Source: MGBC163016 sp964518575 (lineage in GTDB: Bacteria; Actinomycetota; Coriobacteriia; Coriobacteriales; Eggerthellaceae). Taken from it: a stretch of 64,000 bases of DNA. The stretch lies in NCBI GenBank assembly GCA_964518575.1, contig CAZFGW010000007.1, positions 1-64,000 of the forward strand. Reading direction: 5' to 3'. The notes beneath the pieces are model-generated. The model was not told the origin of the DNA. It searched no databases and saw nothing but the letters and a program-made list of their open reading frames with translations. Position 1 is the stretch's first letter; the number at the start of each line of letters is the position of its first letter. Below, in pieces: positions 8,311 to 18,507 of this stretch. The translations under genes and the position numbers were made by a program.

Positions 8311-9329
8311 GACCATCCTTTCAAGAACTGATAGCTATCCGCGTAGGCTTCCGTGACCCCACATCCGCGCTCCTCAATCGTCTCAAGCGCACGAGCAAGG
8401 TCGGGATAGAGATGATCGGTAAAAGAGAGGGTCTCATCATGGCAGGGATGCTCAAAAGCAAGTGCGTAAGAGTGAAGGAATTGCCGATCCAAGCCTAGGG
8501 ACGCACATCCGGAGCGAGGGCTATGGGTCGTATACGTTTGATCCCCCACGACCGGGTGTTTGATGAATTGCAAATGAACGCGAATCTGATGGGTACGCCC
8601 CGTGTAGAGCTTGCAGGAAAGAAGCGTATATCCATCATCATGTGCCGAGCTCTCAAAGCGTTCGATGACCTCGAAAGTCGTGATCGCCTCGCGCGACGAA
8701 GCTCCCTCTCCCACCGCCATCTGGGTGCGATCTTTAGGATTGCGCATGATGGGTGCATCGATCATACCGGTCTGCTGATCGATGATGCCGTGCACGAGGC
8801 ACAAGTATTTCCGCTCAACGTCCTTGAGCGCGATCGCATCCATGAGCACGCGCCCCGCTTCATCGGTTTTAGCAGCAAGCATGAGACCACTCGTATCGCC
8901 ATCGAGCCGATGCACGATGCCAAGACGGTCATCTTCGCCCTGGACATTGCACAGATGCTCACGTCCGCAGTGGTGGATGAGCGCATTGACGAGCGTGGAC
9001 TCACGGTGATCGGCGCTGGGATGGCAAATGAGACCCGGTTGTTTCGAAAGCACGATCAGGTCATCGTCTTCGTATCTGATATCGAGCGGGATCGGTTCGC
9101 CCATAAGCTTGCAATCGCCGGGCTCCTCATCAAGCTCGCAATAGATGGCGTCCCCCGCTTTCACAATGGTGCGCTTCTGCACGGGATTGCCGCCCACAAG
9201 AACGCGTCCGCCCTCGATCGCGCGCGTCGCGCTCGATCGGCTCGAGTACCATCCCCGCTCAGCCAAGACGACATCGAGGCGCTTGCCCGCATCACGCTCG
9301 TCGGCAAAATGACAGATCGAACGCGCCAT
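8307..9329 (-). CDS. RluA/RluD-family pseudouridine synthase
   Basis: 340 residues with an N-terminal S4 RNA-binding domain (about 15-65) and the RluA catalytic domain. The motif HRLDGDTSG is at 140-148, and the Asp after RL (143) is the expected catalytic residue. The S4 plus HRLD arrangement is that of RluC/RluD, which modify 23S rRNA; the exact uridine cannot be read from sequence alone. GGGGGGAGGTGAT gives a strong ribosome-binding site. It directly follows lspA, the gene order lspA-rluD being common in Gram-positive bacteria, and overlaps coaBC by 4 bases. Confidence 0.93.
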   Translation of the reverse strand: MARSICHFADERDAGKRLDVVLAERGWYSSRSSATRAIEGGRVLVGGNPVQKRTIVKAGDAIYCELDEEPGDCKLMGEPIPLDIRYEDDDLIVLSKQPGLICHPSADHRESTLVNALIHHCGREHLCNVQGEDDRLGIVHRLDGDTSGLMLAAKTDEAGRVLMDAIALKDVERKYLCLVHGIIDQQTGMIDAPIMRNPKDRTQMAVGEGASSREAITTFEVIERFESSAHDDGYTLLSCKLYTGRTHQIRVHLQFIKHPVVGDQTYTTHSPRSGCASLGLDRQFLHSYALAFEHPCHDETLSFTDHLYPDLARALETIEERGCGVTEAYADSYQFLKGWS

Positions 9330-9335
9330 GGGCGA

Positions 9336-9881
9336 TCACCTCCCCCCTTCAGGCTCGTCATGTGCATCATGAACATCACCGTTTGCATGCTCTTGTTTGT
9401 ACGTGCCTGCAAAAAACGAGATCAGAAAGAGCACGACACCGCACGTGATACCGATATCGGCGATGTTGAAGGTCGGAAAATCGATGAAGACAGGCTGGAT
9501 GAAATCGATGACATAGCCATAGACGAAACGATCGGACGCATTGCCGAGCCCTCCGGCAAAGACAAGCGCGAGCGAGATCATCGATACCGTATTCAAATGC
9601 GTGCGGTACCGAAAAGCAAAAACAAGGATGAGCGCACAGACGAAGAGCGAGAACAAACCGAGCACAAAGGTCATATCGCCAAACATTCCCCACGCACCTC
9701 CCGTGTTGTGGACGAGTCTAAACTCGATGAGTCCGCAAAACGGACCAGCGATGCGCTCGCCCAAGGCATGCGCATTCATGATGCGTTTCGTGATCAGGTC
9801 GAAAAGAAACCATGCAAGTGCACCAAGAGCGAACAGAACGAGCGCGTGCTTGTTTGTCCCTGTTCGCTCTTTAAACGCCAT
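9336..9881 (-). CDS. lspA: Prolipoprotein signal peptidase II
   Basis: Integral-membrane aspartyl protease that removes signal peptides from diacylglyceryl-modified lipoproteins. 181 residues with four membrane segments. The catalytic aspartates are visible in NASDR (Asp117) and FNIAD (Asp142), and HNTGGAWG matches the conserved N-terminal motif. The charged His/Asp/Glu-rich tail after the last segment is variable in the family. It lies between ileS and the pseudouridine synthase gene, the usual bacterial order. A natural substrate class is present in this window: the ABC substrate-binding lipoprotein at 18508-19338. Confidence 0.95.
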   Translation of the reverse strand: MAFKERTGTNKHALVLFALGALAWFLFDLITKRIMNAHALGERIAGPFCGLIEFRLVHNTGGAWGMFGDMTFVLGLFSLFVCALILVFAFRYRTHLNTVSMISLALVFAGGLGNASDRFVYGYVIDFIQPVFIDFPTFNIADIGITCGVVLFLISFFAGTYKQEHANGDVHDAHDEPEGGR

Positions 9882-9898
9882 AGTAATCTATGGTGATA

Positions 9899-12751
9899 TC
9901 AAGCCTGCTTGGCAGGGTCAATGTCGAGGGATGTAAGGACGTCCTCACACCGAGCGCAAACCTTGCCATAAGGAGAGTCAGTAACGAGCTCACGATGATT
10001 CCAGCACCGCTCGCACTTATCAAGCATAGTGGCTTCAACCGTCGCAGAAAGTTCATCCCCTTGTACAAACGCAATCTCGGCGATGATAAACATCTCCGTG
10101 AAAAGGTCACGGTCATACGAGTTAAGAACCTCCAGGGTATCGGCAGGAACCGTACACGTTACGGCTGCCTCCTGACTCTTCTTGATGATCCCATTCGCGC
10201 GCGCCTCTTCAATCGCCTTGGTGACCGCATCGCGCATCTCAAGAATGGCTGCAAAGTCCTGAGAGATAACCGAGCGCTTTCCTTCAGGCATTGCAGGTAC
10301 CATCTCGTCCGCTTTCGGCCACCCCGCAAGCTGCACCGAAAGCGGGCGGTCTGCACGAGCGCGCATCGCAGGCGGATAGCATTGCCACACCTCTTCAGTG
10401 GTGAATGACAGAATGGGACTCAGCACACGTACCATGATCTCAAGGATATTCATAAGGATCGTCTGAGCTGCACGACGCTTCTGAGAGTCCCGAGCCTCAG
10501 AATAGAGCCGATCCTTTGCTGCGTCCATATAGATCGAGGACAACGTATTGGTGATGAACTCATAGATCGAGCGGAACACAAGATGGAACTTGTAATTTTC
10601 ATACGCCTCGGTCACGTCATCAAGCAGCTCGAGCGTTGCCACATAAGCCCACTGATCAAGCGGCTCAAGTTCATCCCATGAAGTTACGCTGTCACGCTCA
10701 TCATCGAAATCGTCAAGGCTGCCCAACAAAAACCGGAACGTGTTACGGATTCTCCGGTATGCATCTGAGGTACCTGCAAGGATGTCATCAGAGATGCGCA
10801 CGTCTTGGGAGTAATCGACGCTGCTGACCCAAAGTCTGAGCACATCGGCACCGAACGCATCGATGACCTCCGCCGGATCGATACCATTGCCAAGCGACTT
10901 CGACATCTTGCGTCCCTCAGCATCCACCGTGAATCCGCAGTGCATGACAGAGCGGTACGGCGCCACGCCATAGGCACCGATCGAGGTAAGCAGCGATGAC
11001 TGGAACCACCCGCGGTGCTGGTCGGATCCCTCAAGATACATATCGGCAGGAAAGGCAAGTCCCTCTGATGCGCGGTGCTTGAGCACGGAGGTGTGCGAAA
11101 CGCCCGATTCCCACCACACATCCAGAATGTCCTTTTCGGGCACGAGTGTCTCACACCCGCATACCTCGCAGGCGATGCCATGCGGGAGATAATCCTTCGG
11201 ATCATGGGTGAACCAGGCGTCCGATCCATCGCGCTTGAAAAGCTCGATCACCGCATCGAACGTCTCGGCATTCGCAACGGTATTCCCACACTTCTCGCAT
11301 TTGAAAACAGGGATCGGAACACCCCACGACCGCTGGCGTGAAATACACCAGTCGGGTCGATCGGTGACCATCGCTCCAATGCGGCGCGATGCCCACTCAG
11401 GAATCCACTTCACCTCATTATTGATCGCAAGGCATGCCTCTTCGCGCAGCGCATTCTTATCCATCGAAACGAACCATTGGTCGGTCGCACGGAAGATAAC
11501 AGGCTCATGGCAGCGCCAGCAATGGGGATAGGAGTGCTCGATCTCAAGGCTTGCGACGAGCGTACCCTGCTCGCGCAACCACTCGATGATCTTCGGGTTT
11601 GCATCCATCACAGAAAGACCTGCGAAGCCACCCGCTTCTTCGGTAAGCACGCCGTTGTCATCAACGGGCATGAGCAGCGGGATGTCGAATTCGAGCCCGA
11701 CCAGATAGTCATCTTGACCATGTCCCGGAGCGGTATGCACAGCACCGGTTCCCGTATCGAGCGTAACGTGGTCGCCGTAGATGATCGTACCCTTGAGGTC
11801 ACGCCGGATAGGAGCGGTATAGGTGAGACCGAAAAGCTCCTTGCCCGTCAGCTTGACAACCTCCCCCGCCTCATCGCGCACAAGCTCGTACTCATCCCAC
11901 CCAGCGATCTCGGCTACTTCTTCAACCTTTGCCTCGGCGAAGATCATATTGCGCCCGGCAGCCTTGACCATGACATAGTCGGCATCGGGTGCCACCGATA
12001 CCGCTGTGTTCGCTGGCAAGGTCCACGGTGTCGTCGTCCAGATGAGGATGTCCGCCTGACCCGTCACGCCTGCAGCTTCGAAGACCCCGGGGATCGTATC
12101 AAGGACAAAACGGACGTAGATGGAGGGCGAAACCTCATCGGCGTATTCGATCTCCGCTTCCGCAAGCGCGGTATGGCAATGCATGCACCAGTGGATCGGC
12201 TTGCGTCCCCGATAGATCGAACCCTTCAAATACATATCCTTGAAGAGCTCAACATTGCCCGCCTCGTAATCAGGCGTGTAGGTAAGATAGGGATGCGCCC
12301 AATCCGCATTCACGCCGAGGCGCTTGAACCCTTCGCGCTGGATATCGACATATTTCGTTGCCCAGTCGCGGCAGAGCTCACGCAGACGCGGTAGTGACGT
12401 GCGTGCCATCTCGTCAGGGCCGAGTGTTTTTTCGACCATGTGCTCAATAGGCTGGCCATGGCAATCCCATCCCGGGATATAAGGGGTGTAAAAACCCCGC
12501 TGCGCATGGCTTTTATTGACGAAATCCTTGAGGATCTTATTGAAAGCATGACCGATATGGATCGGACCGTTCGCATAGGGCGGTCCATCGTGCAGGATGA
12601 AGGGCTTGCCGTCCTTGTTCTTCTCCAGCACTTTCGCATAGATATCGATCTCATCCCACCACGCCAGGCGCTTGGGCTCGTTCGCCGCAAGATTGCCCCG
12701 CATGGGAAAATCGGTTTTGGGAAGGATCATCGTATCTTTGAAATTACTCAC
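9899..12751 (-). CDS. ileS: Isoleucyl-tRNA synthetase
   Basis: Class I aminoacyl-tRNA synthetase of 950 residues, the bacterial-type length. The ATP motifs are HIGH (65-68, within NGPIHIGHAF) and KMSKS (near 614, GRKMSKSLGNG). The CP1 editing domain lies between them, and the C-terminus has a zinc ribbon (CERCWNH...CARCED). The start is GTG with AAGGAA upstream. I looked for a T-box in the 200-base upstream gap because ileS is often T-box regulated, but found no Stem I or UGGN core. Confidence 0.97.
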   Translation of the reverse strand: MSNFKDTMILPKTDFPMRGNLAANEPKRLAWWDEIDIYAKVLEKNKDGKPFILHDGPPYANGPIHIGHAFNKILKDFVNKSHAQRGFYTPYIPGWDCHGQPIEHMVEKTLGPDEMARTSLPRLRELCRDWATKYVDIQREGFKRLGVNADWAHPYLTYTPDYEAGNVELFKDMYLKGSIYRGRKPIHWCMHCHTALAEAEIEYADEVSPSIYVRFVLDTIPGVFEAAGVTGQADILIWTTTPWTLPANTAVSVAPDADYVMVKAAGRNMIFAEAKVEEVAEIAGWDEYELVRDEAGEVVKLTGKELFGLTYTAPIRRDLKGTIIYGDHVTLDTGTGAVHTAPGHGQDDYLVGLEFDIPLLMPVDDNGVLTEEAGGFAGLSVMDANPKIIEWLREQGTLVASLEIEHSYPHCWRCHEPVIFRATDQWFVSMDKNALREEACLAINNEVKWIPEWASRRIGAMVTDRPDWCISRQRSWGVPIPVFKCEKCGNTVANAETFDAVIELFKRDGSDAWFTHDPKDYLPHGIACEVCGCETLVPEKDILDVWWESGVSHTSVLKHRASEGLAFPADMYLEGSDQHRGWFQSSLLTSIGAYGVAPYRSVMHCGFTVDAEGRKMSKSLGNGIDPAEVIDAFGADVLRLWVSSVDYSQDVRISDDILAGTSDAYRRIRNTFRFLLGSLDDFDDERDSVTSWDELEPLDQWAYVATLELLDDVTEAYENYKFHLVFRSIYEFITNTLSSIYMDAAKDRLYSEARDSQKRRAAQTILMNILEIMVRVLSPILSFTTEEVWQCYPPAMRARADRPLSVQLAGWPKADEMVPAMPEGKRSVISQDFAAILEMRDAVTKAIEEARANGIIKKSQEAAVTCTVPADTLEVLNSYDRDLFTEMFIIAEIAFVQGDELSATVEATMLDKCERCWNHRELVTDSPYGKVCARCEDVLTSLDIDPAKQA

Positions 12752-12780
12752 TGCTCATTTCCTTCGTTTCATGCTCGATC

Positions 12781-12808
12781 TTGACTGAAATGCCATTGAC
12801 AGTATAGA
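12781..12808 (+). promoter_or_regulatory. Possible promoter of degV
   Basis: TTGACT (12781-12786), a 16-base spacer and TATAGA (12803-12808) on the plus strand, about 150 bases before the degV start. The leader between this site and degV holds no obvious hairpin with a T-tract. Confidence 0.4.
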
Positions 12809-12959
12809 AGATTACACCGATGAGATACCCCGTCTGTTCAAGAGAATGGCATAATAGTGCGTATAGAAAACACGAATTGCATCCGCATCCCTCACGTCGA
12901 CGGTCGGATGCCGCCCGCACCAGCTTTGCGAAGCACTTCGACGAACCGAAAGGCATGCC

Positions 12960-13832
12960 ATGGGATTCAAGATCGTGACCGACTCAAGCTGCAACCTTCC
13001 CGAATATATGATCGATGAGTTCGATCTGACCATCTTCCCCTTGACCTTCATGATCGATGGTGTCAGCCATCAGAGCTATCTCAAAGGACAGGTGACCGAC
13101 CTCAAACAGTTCTATACCATGATGCGCGAAGGCAAGGTGATCACGACCTCGCTCCCCAATCTCGGTGAAGCCGAAACGGCGCTGCGCGAAATCCTCTCGG
13201 GCGACGATGATGTGCTCTACATCGGCTTTTCAAGCGGACTTTCGGGCACGTACGTCGCGATCGATCTGCTCTTACGCTCATTGCAAGAGGAGTTTCCCGA
13301 GCGCACGATGTATGCCGTTGACACTCTTGCAGCTTCCGGGGGCGAAGGCTTACTCATCTGGCATGCCGCCCAAAAGAAGCGCGCCGGTGCATCGATTGAT
13401 GAAGTGTATCGGTGGGTCGAGGACAACAAATTGCACATGGCGCATTGGTTCACGGTTGAAGATCTCATGTTCTTGTTCCGCGGTGGGCGCGTCTCTCGTA
13501 CGAGTGCATGGGCGGGAACGCTTCTGAATATCAAGCCGGTCATGCATATGGATGACGAAGGACATCTCATTCCGCTGGAGAAAGTCCGCGGACGCAAGAA
13601 ATCGCTCAATGCGCTTGTCGATCATATGGCTCAAACGGCAAACGAGCCGATCAGCGACCAGATGGTGTTCATCACCCACGGTGATTGCATCGAAGATGCG
13701 AACTATCTTGCCAATCAGGTGCGCGAGCGCTTCGGCGTCACGAATATCATGATCAACTACGTCGATCCTGTCATCGGAGCACACTCCGGTCCAGGAACGA
13801 TGGCGCTGTTCTTCCTCGCAAGCGAACGATAG
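12960..13832 (+). CDS. DegV-family fatty-acid-binding protein
   Basis: 290 residues with the DegV signature: N-terminal IVTDSSCNLP, a TSLPN motif, and GFSSGLSGTY in the region that contacts the fatty-acid carboxylate. The C-terminal GPGTMALFFL completes the fold. DegV/FakB proteins present fatty acids to the kinase FakA in Gram-positive bacteria; no fakA is in view, so its partner is unknown. AAAGG lies 7 bases before the ATG. It is a single gene on the plus strand, between ileS and the glycosyltransferase, both on the minus strand. Confidence 0.9.
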   Translation: MGFKIVTDSSCNLPEYMIDEFDLTIFPLTFMIDGVSHQSYLKGQVTDLKQFYTMMREGKVITTSLPNLGEAETALREILSGDDDVLYIGFSSGLSGTYVAIDLLLRSLQEEFPERTMYAVDTLAASGGEGLLIWHAAQKKRAGASIDEVYRWVEDNKLHMAHWFTVEDLMFLFRGGRVSRTSAWAGTLLNIKPVMHMDDEGHLIPLEKVRGRKKSLNALVDHMAQTANEPISDQMVFITHGDCIEDANYLANQVRERFGVTNIMINYVDPVIGAHSGPGTMALFFLASER

Positions 13833-13859
13833 ACAAAACGATACGTCGCGCGATCAAAA

Positions 13860-14879
13860 TCAGTTGAACTTGAAGACCTTCTGAGCGAGGTGATAGCCAC
13901 CAAGTCCCGCCTTGCGCCCGATCTCGGTCGGCATATTTGTGCTCAGGTTCAAGATATTGGTGCGCACACGCCTGAAGAGCGCCGGGTCTTTCACTTTGAG
14001 ATATTCCCAGATCTCCGCCAGCTTCTCATCATCTTCATCGGTGTTGCGCATGCGCAAAAATACCGTTGCGATACACATCATCATGGAAAGGTAGCTCTCC
14101 ATATACTTGCGCAGCCGTCGCGGTTCGACCTTCATGACGTCAACGTCATCGATCATGATCTTCGTCACGCGCAGGTGCTGGTCGATGCGCTTCATCATGG
14201 TTGTTTCATTCACCGATTGGTCCTCACGCCCGATGAAGTACCGGTACATGTTCACATCCATGTAGTACATGGTTTTCACATGAGGAAGGGGCACGTACAC
14301 AAAGATGTTGTCGACATAGAAGCAATGCTCGGGAAGGGTGAGGTTGATATCGCGCAAGAGCTCCGTGCGATAGATGACCGAATGCATGAGCAGGTACTTC
14401 GAATGGCTCAGCGTTCCGATCTCGTCCCAGCCAAACTCCTGTTTCTCAGGAAAGATACCCGTATAGCGCATGGGAACGCTCTTGCCCTCATAAACCTTCT
14501 CATACACATAGTTGGCAATAACCATATCAGTCGGCTGAGGACGATCAAGTTGCGCGCGCAGATATGCCATGACTTCGAGCATTGCGCCGTGATCAAGCCA
14601 GTCATCGGAATCAACCACCTTGAAATACAGACCCGTTGCATGCTCAAGTCCTGTATTCACCGCTGAGCCATGACCGCCGTTTTCCTTGTGAATAGCGCGG
14701 ACAATATCGGGAAATGCCGACTGCCACTTATCAGCACGCTTAGCTGTATCGTCTTTCGTCGACCCGTCATCAACGATGATGATCTCGATATCGCTTCCGC
14801 AAGCAATAAGCGATGCGATACAGGCATCCATATATTCAGCGGAATTGAAACAAGGGACGGCGAACGTGATCGTTTTCAT
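13860..14879 (-). CDS. Family 2 glycosyltransferase
   Basis: 339 residues. The N-terminal GT-A fold has the start FAVPCFNSAEYM, the nucleotide-binding VDDGS and the metal-binding region VDSDDW. There is no transmembrane segment, so it acts at the cytoplasmic face. It lies 40 bases downstream of glf, so it may use UDP-galactofuranose or act in the same surface glycan pathway (inference). The acceptor and donor cannot be determined from sequence. Confidence 0.88.
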   Translation of the reverse strand: MKTITFAVPCFNSAEYMDACIASLIACGSDIEIIIVDDGSTKDDTAKRADKWQSAFPDIVRAIHKENGGHGSAVNTGLEHATGLYFKVVDSDDWLDHGAMLEVMAYLRAQLDRPQPTDMVIANYVYEKVYEGKSVPMRYTGIFPEKQEFGWDEIGTLSHSKYLLMHSVIYRTELLRDINLTLPEHCFYVDNIFVYVPLPHVKTMYYMDVNMYRYFIGREDQSVNETTMMKRIDQHLRVTKIMIDDVDVMKVEPRRLRKYMESYLSMMMCIATVFLRMRNTDEDDEKLAEIWEYLKVKDPALFRRVRTNILNLSTNMPTEIGRKAGLGGYHLAQKVFKFN

Positions 14880-14918
14880 AGACGTGCTTCCTCAAGTGAA
14901 TCGAATGTATCAATTAGA

Positions 14919-16133
14919 TCAATCTAGCAACTCATGTGCCAGTTCGAGTGCGAGGCTCACGATCTTATCCATATTGTAATAACGGTATTCCGCAAGCCTG
15001 CCGATGAGATGGAAGTTCGGCAGTCCCTCAGTAAGCGCCCGATAGCGCTCGTAGTGCGCATTATTCTCTTCATTGATGATGGCGTAATAGGGAATCTGCG
15101 TATCGGGATCGGTATAGGCTTTCGAATACTCCTTCATGATCGTCGTGTTCGGCGCCTTCTGCTTCGTCATATGTTTGAACTCGGTGATCCGGGTGTAGTC
15201 CTCCGTCACCGTGTAGTTCACCGTTCCACACGGAAGCTTGTATTCCTCATCATACGTTTCATAGACAAAATCGAGGCTGCGGTAGGGAAGACGCCCGAAG
15301 CGAGCAACGAAGAGCTCATCAAGCGGACCGGTATAGACGATGATCCCCTCGTAGGGCTTGTCTTTGATCGTGATAGCCGTAAGGCGCGCATCTTCGGAAT
15401 CATCCTCGAACTCGAGTCCGAACACGCTCGTGGCATCGGTGTTGAGGCAAATGTCGATATTATCATTGCCAAGGATCTGCTCGAACAAATCGGTGTAGCC
15501 GTTCACAGGCATACCCTGATACAAATCCTGGAAGTATCTATCATCCCGGGAGATGAACACGGGCACGCGCGCCGTAACCGACGGGTCCACCTCTTCGGGC
15601 GTTTGTCCCCATTGCTTCTGGGTGTAGTAAAGAAACACGTTCTTATAGACGAAATCCGCAATCTCAGAAAGCTCAGGGTCGTCCTGCTGACGCAGCTCGT
15701 TGATAGTCACCTTGCGCTCATCGCCAAAGGTATCGATAAGCTTCTGGATGAGCTTTTGTGCGCGCTCTTCGCCAAACGCGATCTCCATGCTCGTTTTGTT
15801 GAACGGCACGGGCATGTAGGTACCGTACCAATCGGCAAGCACGCGATGCTGGTATGAGAGGAAACCGGCGAAGGAGCGAAGGTAGTTGAACGCCTTTTGA
15901 TCGTTGGTGTGGAAGATATGCGGACCATAGCGGTGTACAAGGATGCCCGCCTCATCGTATTCGTCATACATGTTGCCGCCGATGTGGTCGCGTTTCTCGA
16001 GGATCAGTACACGCTTGTTGCCACAGGTTGCGAGCCGCTCAGCCACGACCGCGCCGGCGAAACCGCTTCCGACGATGACCGCATCGTATGCATCAATGTC
16101 GATGTCTTTGTACGCTTTGTAGTTGAGAGCCAT
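14919..16133 (-). CDS. glf: UDP-galactopyranose mutase
   Basis: FAD-dependent enzyme that interconverts UDP-galactopyranose and UDP-galactofuranose, the donor for galactofuranose in surface glycans. 404 residues. The N-terminal dinucleotide motif GSGFAGAVVAE is followed by LEKRDHIGGNMYDE and GPHIFHTND, all characteristic of Glf. The C-terminal LIGRLAEYRYYNMDK motif binds the flavin and substrate. The adjacent glycosyltransferase supports a role in envelope polysaccharide. I chose the ATG at 16133; AAAGGAA lies a few bases upstream. Confidence 0.96.
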   Translation of the reverse strand: MALNYKAYKDIDIDAYDAVIVGSGFAGAVVAERLATCGNKRVLILEKRDHIGGNMYDEYDEAGILVHRYGPHIFHTNDQKAFNYLRSFAGFLSYQHRVLADWYGTYMPVPFNKTSMEIAFGEERAQKLIQKLIDTFGDERKVTINELRQQDDPELSEIADFVYKNVFLYYTQKQWGQTPEEVDPSVTARVPVFISRDDRYFQDLYQGMPVNGYTDLFEQILGNDNIDICLNTDATSVFGLEFEDDSEDARLTAITIKDKPYEGIIVYTGPLDELFVARFGRLPYRSLDFVYETYDEEYKLPCGTVNYTVTEDYTRITEFKHMTKQKAPNTTIMKEYSKAYTDPDTQIPYYAIINEENNAHYERYRALTEGLPNFHLIGRLAEYRYYNMDKIVSLALELAHELLD

Positions 16134-16196
16134 GTTCGATTCCTTTCAGATTGAGCATACCCATTTCGTTGTTTCAACCCGTTTTGCGCGCGGAGT

Positions 16197-16967
<771 letters not shown>

Positions 16968-16995
16968 AGCGAATACTCTTTCTCAAAGCAGCGGC

Positions 16996-18342
16996 TCAAT
17001 TATTCTTGATGATCGGCTGCGAGGTCAGCGCGTCGGTAGCGTATGAGGTGATCCCTGCCGAGTCAGTGCCGCGCGGATGATCGTCATCGTTCTCCGCGGG
17101 ATGCTTTTTCTTCTTCAGCGGGATGTTGCCTGCAAGCTTCGCTTCAAGACGCCCGATGATCTTTGCAAGCGGCAGCGTGATGATGAGATAGAAGCACGCA
17201 GCCACGATATAGGGCGTGATGGAGCCGGTCGAAGCCACGATAGTCTTCGCGTACATAACCACTTCCATGACGCCCACAGCGGCAAGCATCGACGTGTCTT
17301 TGTAGAGCAGGATGAACTCGCTTGTCATCGTCGGGATGACGCGGCGGATGGTTTGCGGAATGATGACGAACACCATCGTCTGAAATCCATTCATACCAAG
17401 CGAGCGCGCTGCTTCCGTCTGTCCTTTCGGAATGGACTGGATGCCCGCGCGGAAGATCTCGCAGAGATATGCTGCCGAGTTCATGGACAGAACAACGACA
17501 CCCAAGGGAAACGGCGGAATCTGGATACCCGCGAGCGGAAGTCCGAAAAATGCAATGTAGATCTGCAGGAAGAGCGGTGTGCCGCGGACGACATTCACAT
17601 ACAGCGATGCAATGCCGCGCAAAATCCTGAAGCGCGCCATACGCATGAGTGAGAGGCAAAAACCGATCGGGATGGCGATAGGAAATGCCACCGCAACGAT
17701 GGCAACTGCCATGAGGAAACCCTGGAATACCACGGGGAAACTGGTAACGATGAGCGCGGGATTGAAGAACAGGCGCAAGAACTTGTTGGAGTTCCACGCC
17801 TTGACCCATTCCTGTTGCTCGAGGATATCAGCGAGCTGATCGGTCAGGGACACGCCCTCGACATAGATCGGCGTAATGTCCTCGATCGGCATGATGGTGC
17901 CATCCTCAAGCGTATAGGACGCCTGAATGTTCATCTCTCCACCGCTTACGGGAAACACCACCTGGTATATCTCGATCCTGATATAGGTGCCGGGGGCTAC
18001 GGGATTGTCGAACGTGGCGATGAGCGTTTGACCATCTGCGACGACGGACGCTTTGATGTTAGCGCGATCCATGAGTTTTTCCCCGCTGAGCGCCGTGAGA
18101 CGCGTATCGTCGGTGGAGAAGGTGGTACCGCTAGGGAGGGTAAGAGAAAGACCCGCGATTGCCTCATCGGCATCCGCCTGCCCCTCCCACGTGAGCCGCG
18201 TTTCGGTGCCGCCGTAGACTTCAGAACCAGTGGAGCCGTTCGGACGTGCGGTGCATTTCGCCGTATCGAGGGCGAATGCAGGCAAGGGCAGCAATGACAG
18301 CAGAACAAGAAGAATCAAAGCTACCCTGTAGAGTTTGTGCAT
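16996..18342 (-). CDS. Amino-acid ABC transporter permease with a fused N-terminal exported domain
   Basis: Two parts. Residues 1-24 form a signal peptide (ending LPAFA), and 25 to about 185 form an exported beta-rich domain of unknown family. From about 195 a standard HisM/GlnP-type permease follows, with the conserved RGTPLFLQIY and the EAA loop EAARSLGMNGFQ that contacts the ATPase. Typical permeases of this family are about 220 residues and lack the first part. The start is uncertain: I used the ATG at 18342, which opens the signal peptide; in-frame ATGs at 18414 and 18384 would add 24 or 14 atypical residues. The exported domain could assist substrate capture or docking of the binding protein (inference). 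Confidence 0.85.
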   Translation of the reverse strand: MHKLYRVALILLVLLSLLPLPAFALDTAKCTARPNGSTGSEVYGGTETRLTWEGQADADEAIAGLSLTLPSGTTFSTDDTRLTALSGEKLMDRANIKASVVADGQTLIATFDNPVAPGTYIRIEIYQVVFPVSGGEMNIQASYTLEDGTIMPIEDITPIYVEGVSLTDQLADILEQQEWVKAWNSNKFLRLFFNPALIVTSFPVVFQGFLMAVAIVAVAFPIAIPIGFCLSLMRMARFRILRGIASLYVNVVRGTPLFLQIYIAFFGLPLAGIQIPPFPLGVVVLSMNSAAYLCEIFRAGIQSIPKGQTEAARSLGMNGFQTMVFVIIPQTIRRVIPTMTSEFILLYKDTSMLAAVGVMEVVMYAKTIVASTGSITPYIVAACFYLIITLPLAKIIGRLEAKLAGNIPLKKKKHPAENDDDHPRGTDSAGITSYATDALTSQPIIKNN

Positions 18343-18455
18343 ACGATGCAGCTTTGAGCCTTCTTGGCAGGATGGCGAGCGCATTACCTGTGGTGCGAGC
18401 ATCGAAAGATCCATTGCAAAGTCCCCGTATCGAATCTACCTCTAATAATCAAGAT

Positions 18456-18483
18456 ACCCTTCCCGCGGTGGGGCGGGAAGGGT
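18456..18483 (-). terminator. Intra-operon hairpin between binding protein and permease genes
   Basis: ACCCTTCCCGC and GCGGGAAGGGT form an 11-bp GC-rich stem with a 6-base loop, 25 bases after the binding-protein stop. The bases that follow on the minus strand (ATCTTGATTA) are not a proper T-tract, so partial termination or 3'-end protection of the binding-protein mRNA is more likely than full termination. Confidence 0.5.
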
Positions 18484-18507
18484 TTACAAGACGAATCTAG
18501 CGTGAGC

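Noticed and set aside
8523..9896. 457-codon plus-strand frame opposite the pseudouridine synthase and lspA genes
   Set aside because: Antisense to two genes with clear catalytic motifs; no recognisable domain.
12744..12956. Minus-strand 70-codon frame upstream of ileS
   Set aside because: Covers the degV leader and the ileS start region, no motif, composition unlike genes; not supported.
12752..12959. T-box riboswitch in front of ileS
   Set aside because: Expected from other bacteria, but no Stem I signature or UGGN core could be found on the minus strand.
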